Source: Bacillota bacterium (GTDB taxonomy: Bacteria > Bacillota > Bacilli > Bacillales_B > DSM-18226). From it: a DNA stretch of 5,242 nt. Below are positions 1 to 5,242 of this stretch, piece after piece. Below the pieces are notes generated by a model. It did not search any database and was not told the origin of the DNA. It saw nothing but the letters and a program-made list of their open reading frames with translations. Numbering within the stretch: the first letter of the stretch is position 1; every line of letters begins with the position of its first letter. Location of the stretch: contig JAUZQA010000316.1 in the NCBI GenBank assembly GCA_030705665.1, positions 1-5,242 of the forward strand, read 5' to 3'. The position numbers and the translations under genes are program-made.

Positions 1-159
1 AACAATTTATGATTTAAATTTGCTAAATTTTTATATTATATATTGGTAGTAAAATAATATAGAGTAAAAACAAAATAGTAAATTAATAGTATCATATAAA
101 TTTTCAGAAATCAAATAAATATACAATTTTATGGATATTAAAATTCGACAAAATTAATA
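1..159. other. AT-rich non-coding stretch at left edge
   Basis: Very AT-rich DNA with no credible open reading frame and no ribosome binding site on either strand. If the leftward promoter at 160-188 is real, this stretch is the untranslated leader of a minus-strand transcript beginning near base 153, whose gene would lie beyond the left edge. The only short minus-strand ATG frame in it (about 19 codons) lacks a Shine-Dalgarno sequence. I see no clear riboswitch or hairpin in it. Confidence 0.5.
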
Positions 160-188
160 ATTATAGGAAATAAAAGCAACATTGAAAA
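160..188 (-). promoter_or_regulatory. Predicted leftward sigma-A promoter (gene outside window)
   Basis: On the minus strand there is a perfect -10 box TATAAT (plus-strand bases 160-165), a spacer of exactly 17 bases (166-182), and a -35 box TTTTCA (183-188) that matches four of six consensus positions. Transcription would start near base 153 and run leftward out of the window. The -35 box lies entirely within the cre site at 183-196, an arrangement expected to give repression by CcpA. The promoter points away from gsaB and lies downstream of its terminator, so it should serve an unseen gene to the left. The match is by eye, and AT-rich DNA gives chance TATAAT boxes, but the spacing and the cre overlap strengthen the case. 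Confidence 0.55.
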
Positions 189-196
189 CGTTTCCA
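183..196. promoter_or_regulatory. CcpA catabolite-responsive element (cre)
   Basis: The sequence TGAAAACGTTTCCA matches the Bacillus cre consensus TGWAARCGYTWNCW at all 14 positions. It sits in an 18-base near-palindrome (181-198) centred on AACGTT with a single mismatched pair. CcpA with HPr-Ser-P binds such sites when glucose is plentiful. It overlaps the -35 box of the predicted leftward promoter, so repression of a gene beyond the left edge is the simplest reading. It lies downstream of gsaB and is unlikely to control that gene. Confidence 0.6.
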
Positions 197-212
197 ATTG
201 TAGAAGGAAATA

Positions 213-240
213 AAAGGAGGATTAATCAAAATCCTCCTTT
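213..240 (-). terminator. Rho-independent terminator of gsaB
   Basis: An 11-base-pair perfect stem (AAAGGAGGATT at 213-223 against AATCCTCCTTT at 230-240) with a six-base loop lies 17 bases past the gsaB stop codon. On the minus strand the stem is followed by TATTTCC, so the U-tract (three bases of the stem plus four interrupted ones) is short. On the plus strand no T-run follows, so the hairpin should work only for gsaB. Confidence 0.75.
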
Positions 241-257
241 GCATAAAAAATGAATAT

Positions 258-1553
258 TTATTCGTTTTTTAGTAAAGAAAATGCATTGTTAACAGCCTCG
301 ATTGTTGCAGAAACATCTTCTTCTGTATGGGCAATAGTCAGGAACCAGGCTTCATACTTAGATGGTGCAAGATTAATACCTTGGTTTAGCATTAGTTTGA
401 AAAACTTACCAAACAATTCACCATTCGTGTTTTCGGCTTGTTCGTAGTTTTCAATTTTTTCATTTGTAAAATAAACGGTAAAAGCTCCCTTTAAGCGATT
501 GATCGTGATGCTGATCCCGTTTTCTTTTGCAGCTGCTAATATTCCTTCCTCAAGCATGGAACCTAACCGATCTAAATATTCGTAAACACCGTCTTGCTTT
601 AACACTTCTAAGCAGGCGATTCCTGAGAGCATAGATGCCGGATTACCTGCCATTGTTCCTGCTTGATAGGCTGGTCCAAGCGGGGCTACTTTTTCCATAA
701 CTTCTTTACGTCCGCCATACGCACCAATTGGCAGTCCGCCTCCCATTATTTTACCCAGGGCTGTTAAATCAGGCTTAACTCCCAATAGATCCTGTGCGCC
801 GCCATACATAAAGCGGAAGGCAGTGATCACTTCGTCGTAAATGACAAGTGCACCAGCAGCATGCGTGAGCTCATTTACTTGCTGCAAAAATCCAGGTTTT
901 GGTTCAACGATCCCAAAATTACCCACGATCGGTTCAACAAGTACTGCTGCAACTTGGTCGCCCCATTTTTCCAGCGCTTCTCTAAATGGTTCAATATCAT
1001 TAAATGGAACTGTAATTACTTCTTGGGCAATACTTTTTGGAACACCTGCTGAATCTGGTGTGCCTAATGTAGAAGGACCAGACCCTGCGGCAACAAGGAC
1101 CAAGTCAGAGTGGCCATGATAACAACCGGCAAACTTAATGATTTTATCGCGGCCAGTATAGGCGCGGGCAACCCGAATAGTAGTCATGACTGCTTCTGTT
1201 CCTGAATTGACAAACCGAACCTTATCCATGGAGGGAATGGCCTCTTTTAACATTTTCGCCAGCTTGATTTCATGCCTTGTTGGTGTACCATAAAGGACGC
1301 CTGTTTCAGCAGCATGTTTAATGGCTTCTGTGATATGGGGATGTGCAAACCCTGTAATGATTGGTCCGTATGCCGCCAAATAATCAATATAGCGGTTTCC
1401 ATCAACATCCCAGAAATAGGCTCCCTGTCCGCGTTCCATGACAACAGGAGCGCCGCCGCCAACAGCCTTATATGACCTTGATGGACTGTTAACCCCTCCA
1501 ACAATATGCTCGAGAGCTTCGGCGTATAACTGCTCAGAGTTTGTGAATTTCAT
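258..1553 (-). CDS. gsaB: Glutamate-1-semialdehyde 2,1-aminomutase, GsaB-type
   Basis: Cytoplasmic PLP enzyme (class III aminotransferase fold, 431 aa, full length) that converts glutamate-1-semialdehyde to 5-aminolevulinate, the last step of the C5 route to tetrapyrroles. Visible landmarks are the N-terminal GGVNSPSR segment (19-26), the SGTEA phosphate-binding loop (117-121), the CYHGHSD motif (144-150), D240 in [10 protein letters not shown] that should contact the pyridine nitrogen, K268 in [10 protein letters not shown] as the Schiff-base lysine, and GTMAGNP (299-305). The start is fixed by a strong AAAAGGAGGA ribosome binding site ten bases upstream. The N-terminal sequence, with its [10 protein letters not shown] segment, resembles the GsaB paralogue of Bacillus rather than the HemL of the hemAXCDBL operon, and the gene stands alone here. 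I infer that a second copy (hemL) exists elsewhere. It is transcribed divergently from the ABC genes; no convincing promoter was found. Confidence 0.93.
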   Translation of the reverse strand: MKFTNSEQLYAEALEHIVGGVNSPSRSYKAVGGGAPVVMERGQGAYFWDVDGNRYIDYLAAYGPIITGFAHPHITEAIKHAAETGVLYGTPTRHEIKLAKMLKEAIPSMDKVRFVNSGTEAVMTTIRVARAYTGRDKIIKFAGCYHGHSDLVLVAAGSGPSTLGTPDSAGVPKSIAQEVITVPFNDIEPFREALEKWGDQVAAVLVEPIVGNFGIVEPKPGFLQQVNELTHAAGALVIYDEVITAFRFMYGGAQDLLGVKPDLTALGKIMGGGLPIGAYGGRKEVMEKVAPLGPAYQAGTMAGNPASMLSGIACLEVLKQDGVYEYLDRLGSMLEEGILAAAKENGISITINRLKGAFTVYFTNEKIENYEQAENTNGELFGKFFKLMLNQGINLAPSKYEAWFLTIAHTEEDVSATIEAVNNAFSLLKNE

Positions 1554-1563
1554 AGTTTATGTA

Positions 1564-1573
1564 TCCTCCTTTT
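1564..1573 (-). promoter_or_regulatory. Ribosome binding site of gsaB
   Basis: On the minus strand this reads AAAAGGAGGA, a near-perfect complement to the 3' end of 16S rRNA, ten bases before the ATG at 1553. It fixes the start codon. The 3' arm of the gsaB terminator hairpin (ATCCTCCTTT on the mRNA) is a perfect ten-base complement of AAAGGAGGAT at this site. Confidence 0.8.
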
Positions 1574-1644
1574 TTCAATCCTTTCCTAATTCTATCACTC
1601 TTATTAGTTTTTATGCTGTTTTATTAATGAATTACATATGATGG

Positions 1645-1673
1645 TTGTTTTCGTTTCGTAATTTGGCTAAACT
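1645..1673 (+). promoter_or_regulatory. Possible sigma-A promoter of the ABC transporter genes
   Basis: TTGTTT (1645-1650) and TAAACT (1668-1673) are separated by 17 bases and match three and four of six consensus positions. They lie about 34 bases upstream of the ATG at 1707. This is the best candidate in the 153-base divergent region 1554-1706, but both boxes are weak. No operator palindrome or attenuator hairpin stands out there; the only inverted repeat, CTAAT...ATTAG (1586-1607), has five-base arms. Confidence 0.3.
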
Positions 1674-1706
1674 AATTTTTTAGGTGAAGTTTTAGGGGGA
1701 GTAACA

Positions 1707-2714
1707 ATGGAATATGCAATTGATGTGCAACACTTGAGAAAAGAGTTTAAGGCTTATTCAAGTCGCTCTGGGTTAAAAGGGGCATTTCGCGATCTGTTAA
1801 CTCGTAATTATAAAATTGTACCTGCCGTGAATGATATCAATTTTTCGGTAGCGCAAGGAGAAATGGTTGGATATATAGGAGAAAATGGTGCTGGAAAATC
1901 CACTACCATTAAAATGCTTACAGGGATTTTAACGCCAACGTCAGGTAGTATTGTAGTTAACGGAATGAATCCTCATAAGGAAAGAGAAAAGTTTGTTCAG
2001 ACAATTGGTGTCGTCTTTGGACAACGTTCGCAATTGTGGTGGGATATTGCTGTACAGGAATCATTTCGGCTTTTAAAAAAGGTCTATAAGGTTTCTGATG
2101 CACAATATAACGATCACATGGATCATGTGATTAAAACCCTTGATATTGATCCTCTTTTGGACAAACCTGTCAGAAAGCTGTCACTCGGCCAAAGGATGAG
2201 GTGTGAACTTGCGGCTGCGTTAATTCACAATCCACCATTGTTGTTTTTAGATGAACCAACGATTGGCTTGGATGTACTAGTGAAATTAAAAATTCGCGAA
2301 TTCTTAAAAGAGATTAATGAAAAGTATAATACAACCATTTTGCTAACAACCCATGACCTTTCTGATATTGAGGCGTTGTGTGAGAGGGTTATTATGCTTG
2401 ATGAGGGCAAAATCATTTATGATGGCTCACTTGGGCATCTAAAGGATCAATGGGCTGCTGGAAAAGAACTGCAGTTTCAGTTCTTAGAGAATGTAGATTT
2501 ACACCAATTGAAGGGGATCACTTCGGAGATGCCAATTAAATGGGTAATGGATGAAAAGGAACCAATTTTTACCGCACTTGTTGAAAACAATGATGAGCTT
2601 ATATCTCAATTAACAGCGAAAGTAGTTGCTTGTTTTAAAATTAAAGACATTAAAATGAATGAAATTTCAACCGAGGAAATTATTCGCAATATCTATGAAA
2701 AAGGTGCAGTTTAA
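1707..2714 (+). CDS. ABC transporter ATP-binding protein (COG4586-like)
   Basis: Cytoplasmic ATPase subunit (335 aa) that should drive the two permeases encoded next. All nucleotide-binding motifs are present: Walker A GENGAGKST (58-66), Q-loop Q106 in FGQRSQLWWD, signature LSLGQ (158-162), Walker B LLFLDEP (178-184), D-loop GLD (187-189) and switch histidine H216. The signature has Leu instead of the usual first Gly (LSGGQ), which I recall as common in this exporter group. An extra helical segment precedes the core (about 15-37), and a roughly 95-residue C-terminal domain (240-335) follows it. An AGGGGGAG ribosome binding site lies five bases before the ATG. It is the first gene of the run and ends 16 bases before the first permease. 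The family is linked to exporters whose substrates are mostly unknown; it differs from NatA or BcrA-type proteins in length and in the QRSQLWWD motif. Confidence 0.9.
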   Translation: MEYAIDVQHLRKEFKAYSSRSGLKGAFRDLLTRNYKIVPAVNDINFSVAQGEMVGYIGENGAGKSTTIKMLTGILTPTSGSIVVNGMNPHKEREKFVQTIGVVFGQRSQLWWDIAVQESFRLLKKVYKVSDAQYNDHMDHVIKTLDIDPLLDKPVRKLSLGQRMRCELAAALIHNPPLLFLDEPTIGLDVLVKLKIREFLKEINEKYNTTILLTTHDLSDIEALCERVIMLDEGKIIYDGSLGHLKDQWAAGKELQFQFLENVDLHQLKGITSEMPIKWVMDEKEPIFTALVENNDELISQLTAKVVACFKIKDIKMNEISTEEIIRNIYEKGAV

Positions 2715-2722
2715 GGAAGGGG
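2713..2722 (+). promoter_or_regulatory. Ribosome binding site that selects a TTG start
   Basis: AAGGAAGGGG ends eight bases before TTG at 2731 and overlaps the stop codon of the ATPase gene. The upstream in-frame ATGs at 2659 and 2695 lie inside the ATPase gene and lack a well-spaced Shine-Dalgarno sequence (the GAGGAA at 2673-2678 is 16 bases from the second). The site therefore favours TTG as the start and suggests coupled translation. Confidence 0.6.
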
Positions 2723-2730
2723 TAAAGAGG

Positions 2731-3522
2731 TTGGCAAAATATTTGGAAATGATGAGGATCCGATTTTTAATGATGCTCGCCTATCGTTCTGATTATTATA
2801 CTGGGATCCTTATTTATAGTATTAATATTGGAGCGTATTATTTCTTGTGGTCAGCAATTTATGGAGCCAAGGAGCATATTCAGGGGTTATCTGTGGTACA
2901 GATGACAACCTACGTGGCAATAGCATGGATGGCACGCGCATTTTATTTTAATAATATCGATCGGGAAATGGCGCTCGAAATTATGGAAGGAAAGGTAGCC
3001 GTTGAATTAATAAGACCCTACAGCTATCTGGGAATGAAAACGATGCAAGCCCTGGGAGAGGGGATTTTTCGATTGCTGCTTTTTTCTGTTCCTGGATTAG
3101 TGATTGTCTCGCTCATTTTTCCAGTGAAATTCACATGGGATCCAGGTGTATGGGGCCTGTTTGGAGTGGCAACACTTCTTAGTTTTTTTATCAATACGGA
3201 GCTTAATATTTTAACAGGAATTACCACTTTCTTCTTATTTAATAATTCTGGGCTGATTAGAGCGAAGCGGGTTGTCATTGACTTGTTTTCTGGTTTGCTT
3301 TTACCCATCAGCTTTTTTCCAATTTGGGCGCAGCATATAATGAAATATCTCCCTTTTCAAGGAATCAGTTACGTACCCAGCATGATTTTTACCAATGGCT
3401 TTTCGCATCACCAGGCTATTTTAGCCATTTGGCAGCAATGTATTTGGGTGGTTGTTTTGTTATTGCCAATTTATTTACTTTGGTTCTTGGCAAAAAAGCA
3501 ATTGGTTATTCAGGGGGGATAA
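2731..3522 (+). CDS. ABC-2 type permease, first subunit (COG4587-like)
   Basis: Integral membrane subunit (263 aa from TTG) of the transporter powered by the preceding ATPase. By eye there are six hydrophobic segments, at about 24-44, 57-75, 113-131, 139-160, 182-200 and 233-254, the usual ABC-2 layout. After the second segment lies EGKVAVELIRP (86-96), probably the cytoplasmic coupling region; the second permease has a matching stretch. PISFFPIW (192-199) and YLPFQGISYVP (206-216) resemble conserved late-helix motifs of this family. TTG 2731 was chosen because it follows a well-placed ribosome binding site and gives a protein almost as long as its partner (261 aa). The in-frame ATG at 2659 would add 24 residues of the ATPase coding sequence read in another frame. 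The stop is three bases before the next gene. Substrate unknown; export is inferred from the lack of a binding protein. Confidence 0.85.
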   Translation: MAKYLEMMRIRFLMMLAYRSDYYTGILIYSINIGAYYFLWSAIYGAKEHIQGLSVVQMTTYVAIAWMARAFYFNNIDREMALEIMEGKVAVELIRPYSYLGMKTMQALGEGIFRLLLFSVPGLVIVSLIFPVKFTWDPGVWGLFGVATLLSFFINTELNILTGITTFFLFNNSGLIRAKRVVIDLFSGLLLPISFFPIWAQHIMKYLPFQGISYVPSMIFTNGFSHHQAILAIWQQCIWVVVLLLPIYLLWFLAKKQLVIQGG

Positions 3523-3525
3523 TGA

Positions 3526-4311
3526 ATGTTTTATGTTTCCATGTTTTTTCATTATATGGGTCAATATGTAAAGACCAGATTTCAGTATCGGGCTGATTTA
3601 TTTGTAGAATTTTTTTCGGACTTATTATCGCAAGCGGTCAATTTAATTTTTATCCTAGTTGTTTTTGGACATACAAGTTTACTCCATGGGTGGAGCCGGG
3701 ATGAAATTATTTTTATTTATGGCTTTTTCCTTATCCCTTTTGCATTATTCTCATCGTTCTTTAATATATGGGATTTTAATGATCGTTATATCGTAAAAGG
3801 AGAGCTTGATCGAATTTTAACAAGACCAATTCACAGTCTATTTCAAATTATCCTGGAACGGATGGAATTAGAATCTGCCTTAGGGGGTGTGACCGGGCTT
3901 GCTGTTATGTTTTATTCAGGAATCCGTTTAGGTTTAAAAATTACTTGGTATGATCCTATATTATTTATTATTTTTGTCGTTGGAGGAGCGCTTGTTTATG
4001 GCGGTGTATTTGTGATGATTGCTTGCATCAGCTTTTGGACAGATGCTAGAACATCGATTATGCCGATGATGTACAATATTAGCAATTATGGACGTTATCC
4101 TGTTGATATTTATAATAGAATCATTCGTTTTGTCTTGACTTGGATTTTGCCATTTGCGTTTGTAGGTGTTTATCCTGCTGCTTATTTTCTTGGGAAAAAA
4201 GAGTGGTTTGGCTATGCCTTTTTAACCCCAGTAATCGGAATAATATTTTTTGTTATCTCTGTTTTTATTTGGAATAAAGGAATCAAACAATACCGTGGTG
4301 CGGGAAATTGA
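3526..4311 (+). CDS. ABC-2 type permease, second subunit (COG3694/PF06182-like)
   Basis: Second membrane subunit (261 aa), expected to pair with the preceding permease to form a heterodimeric pore. Six hydrophobic segments appear at about 33-50, 61-80, 117-135, 145-168, 200-222 and 230-250. Diagnostic stretches are KGELDRILTRP (91-101) after the second segment and YPVDIYNRIIRF (191-202) leading into LPFAFVGVYPAAY (208-220), which I recognise from the ABC2_membrane_6 family. The start ATG has an AGGGGGGA ribosome binding site (3512-3519) with six-base spacing. An ATG at 3522 overlapping the previous stop is in another frame and is not used. With only three bases separating it from the first permease, the two are almost certainly translated together. 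No terminator is visible after its stop. Confidence 0.88.
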   Translation: MFYVSMFFHYMGQYVKTRFQYRADLFVEFFSDLLSQAVNLIFILVVFGHTSLLHGWSRDEIIFIYGFFLIPFALFSSFFNIWDFNDRYIVKGELDRILTRPIHSLFQIILERMELESALGGVTGLAVMFYSGIRLGLKITWYDPILFIIFVVGGALVYGGVFVMIACISFWTDARTSIMPMMYNISNYGRYPVDIYNRIIRFVLTWILPFAFVGVYPAAYFLGKKEWFGYAFLTPVIGIIFFVISVFIWNKGIKQYRGAGN

Positions 4312-4378
4312 TATTATATCGTACAAGCATGCATAGATATAGACTAATTGGGTCATTTTCAAAAGAGGTGGCAGGTCT

Positions 4379-4771
4379 ATGTTCTATGTATTGCTTTTTC
4401 TTGTTATTTTTTGTATTTTTATGAGCCTAAGAACATTGTTTCTTCCTTATAGAATGAAAGGAAAGTTTGTATCGCTTGAAAACTTTCTTTCAATTGGTTA
4501 TGTTTATGCAACCGTGGTTGTCGGGTTTGGAGTTATATATATGATATTTGCGTTTATAGGAAGTCCTTTATTAATTGAAACGGGAATGGCAAGAACTGAA
4601 AATATTTTTGAAACCTGTTTCTACTTCAGCGCCATGACATTGTTTTCAGTGGGGAATGGCGATGTCATTCCACAAGGTCTTGGGCGTATCATTACGGTCA
4701 TTGAAGCGCTAATTGGGTATACTCTTCCAGCAGCATTCGTTGCTCGGGCTGTTTTTGATAAGGACAAATAG
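4379..4771 (+). CDS. Small potassium-channel-like membrane protein
   Basis: A 130-residue protein related to the two-helix ion channel domain (PF07885, Ion_trans_2). Hydrophobic segments lie at about 1-21, 36-62 and 101-123; a re-entrant pore helix and filter lie at about 76-95 between the last two. The filter reads S-V-G-N-G-D (90-95) with Pro at 98, matching the potassium-channel pattern T-V-G-Y/F-G-D-x-x-P except for Asn in place of the aromatic residue and Ser for Thr. The last helix (GRIITVIEALIGYTLPAAFVA) fits the inner-helix pattern of this family well. There is no regulatory RCK/TrkA-N domain. It would act as a tetramer in the cell membrane; ion selectivity cannot be assumed given the filter. 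An AGAGGTG site lies eight bases before the ATG. It starts 67 bases after the permease gene, with no terminator between, so cotranscription is possible. Confidence 0.75.
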   Translation: MFYVLLFLVIFCIFMSLRTLFLPYRMKGKFVSLENFLSIGYVYATVVVGFGVIYMIFAFIGSPLLIETGMARTENIFETCFYFSAMTLFSVGNGDVIPQGLGRIITVIEALIGYTLPAAFVARAVFDKDK

Positions 4772-4840
4772 CAAATTAGTTGTATTATTGGGAGATATTG
4801 GCTAGTCTAATGATAGAAAATTGGAATAGGAGTGATCGTA

Positions 4841-5242
4841 ATGACAGTTGAAGCAGGGATGGCTGCACCGAATTTTACATTAGAGGCAAATAATGGCGAA
4901 AAGGTAAGTTTATCCGACTATCTCGGGAAAAATATTGTTCTTTATTTTTATCCAAAGGACATGACTCCTGGCTGCACGACAGAAGCTTGTGATTTTCGCG
5001 ATCAATATGGTGACTTCGAGGAACTTAATGCTGTCATTCTTGGTGTTAGCCCTGATCCTGTTGAGCGCCATGTTAAATTTGTTGAGAAGTATGGATTACC
5101 ATTTTTATTGCTTGCGGACCCAGACCACCAAGTGGCGGAAGCTTATGGGGTATGGCAACTCAAAAAGAATTATGGAAAAGAGTACATGGGGATAGAACGA
5201 TCAACATTTGTTATTGATAAAGATGGAAAAATTGCCAAGGAA
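4841..5242 (+). CDS. bcp: Thiol peroxidase (peroxiredoxin), Bcp family, 3' end missing
   Basis: Start of a cytoplasmic peroxiredoxin of the AhpC/TSA superfamily that reduces hydrogen peroxide and organic hydroperoxides using thioredoxin-type reductants. The window holds 134 codons and no stop; family members are usually about 150-160 residues, so roughly the last 20 are outside. The active site is DMTPGCTTEAC: peroxidatic C45 and probable resolving C50, the Bcp pairing, with T42 and P43 in the catalytic pocket. The conserved Arg is R120 in ERSTFVID, and FYPKD (36-40) precedes the active site. The ATG is preceded by AGGAGTG (4828-4834) at six bases. It corresponds to YgaF of Bacillus subtilis, where I recall the peroxide regulator gene perR following. 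The 69 bases upstream hold no clear terminator, promoter or PerR box. Confidence 0.92.
   Translation, partial: MTVEAGMAAPNFTLEANNGEKVSLSDYLGKNIVLYFYPKDMTPGCTTEACDFRDQYGDFEELNAVILGVSPDPVERHVKFVEKYGLPFLLLADPDHQVAEAYGVWQLKKNYGKEYMGIERSTFVIDKDGKIAKE

Noticed and set aside
841..1119. Plus-strand open frame of 92 codons opposite gsaB
   Set aside because: It lies wholly antisense to a full-length enzyme gene with intact motifs, has no ribosome binding site, and shows no recognisable domain. The other frames at 250-447, 861-1052, 1247-1504, 1272-1475 and 1438-1641 are overlaps of the same or adjoining kind.
1554..1706. Promoter of gsaB in the divergent region
   Set aside because: Several -10-like hexamers exist on the minus strand (for example TGTAAT opposite 1631-1636), but none has an acceptable -35 box at 16-18 bases, so none is listed.
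3324..3596. Plus-strand open frame of 90 codons across the two permease genes
   Set aside because: It is a shifted frame over two well-supported membrane proteins, with hydrophobic residues produced by T-rich codons. It has no ribosome binding site of its own.
4308..4343. Possible promoter of the channel gene (TTGATA followed by TAGATA or TATAGA)
   Set aside because: The spacings are 20 bases or more, outside the usual 16-18 range, and no better pair is present.
4776..4790. Possible PerR box upstream of bcp
   Set aside because: TTAGTTGTATTATTG matches only about 8 of the 14 defined positions of TTATAATNATTATAA, chiefly in one half-site, which is expected by chance in AT-rich DNA.
4780..4811. 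Possible promoter of bcp (TTGTAT and TCTAAT)
   Set aside because: The -10-like TCTAAT is good (5 of 6), but the only TTG-containing -35 candidate is 20 bases away. Hexamers at 16-18 bases do not resemble a -35 box.
4989..5195. Plus-strand open frame of 68 codons inside bcp
   Set aside because: It is a shifted frame of the peroxiredoxin gene, which reads with intact catalytic motifs to the window end.

Overview
The window looks like chromosomal DNA from a low-GC Firmicute, most likely a member of the Bacillaceae. The signs are AT-rich intergenic DNA, strong AAAGGAGG-type ribosome binding sites, a TTG start, a catabolite-responsive (cre) site that fits the Bacillus consensus exactly, and a GsaB-type aminomutase near a Bcp-type peroxiredoxin. 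From memory, gsaB, bcp (ygaF) and perR are close neighbours in Bacillus subtilis and its relatives, so perR may lie just beyond the right edge; this cannot be seen here.

Layout. Bases 1-257 hold no gene. They contain a predicted leftward sigma-A promoter whose -35 box lies inside a perfect cre site, and the terminator hairpin of the next gene. Bases 258-1553 (minus strand) encode GsaB, a glutamate-1-semialdehyde 2,1-aminomutase of tetrapyrrole synthesis. A 153-base divergent intergenic region follows. From 1707 onward all genes are on the plus strand: an ABC transporter ATPase (1707-2714), two ABC-2 type permeases (2731-3522 and 3526-4311), a small potassium-channel-like membrane protein (4379-4771), and the start of a Bcp-type thiol peroxidase (4841 onward, cut by the window end).

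How they fit together. The three ABC genes are separated by 16 and 3 bases and form one transcription unit for a complete transporter: one ATPase, which presumably dimerises, and two different six-helix permeases. No periplasmic-type binding protein is present, so it is probably an exporter; the substrate is unknown. The channel and bcp genes follow after gaps of 67 and 69 bases with good ribosome binding sites. I see no terminator in either gap, so read-through is possible, but separate weak promoters cannot be excluded.

Most of the window is ordinary housekeeping or transport DNA. The points most worth a second look are the unusual S-V-G-N-G-D selectivity filter in the channel-like protein, and the cre/promoter overlap at the left edge that should control a gene outside the window. 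I found no CRISPR array, mobile element, tRNA or rRNA, and no convincing novel system.
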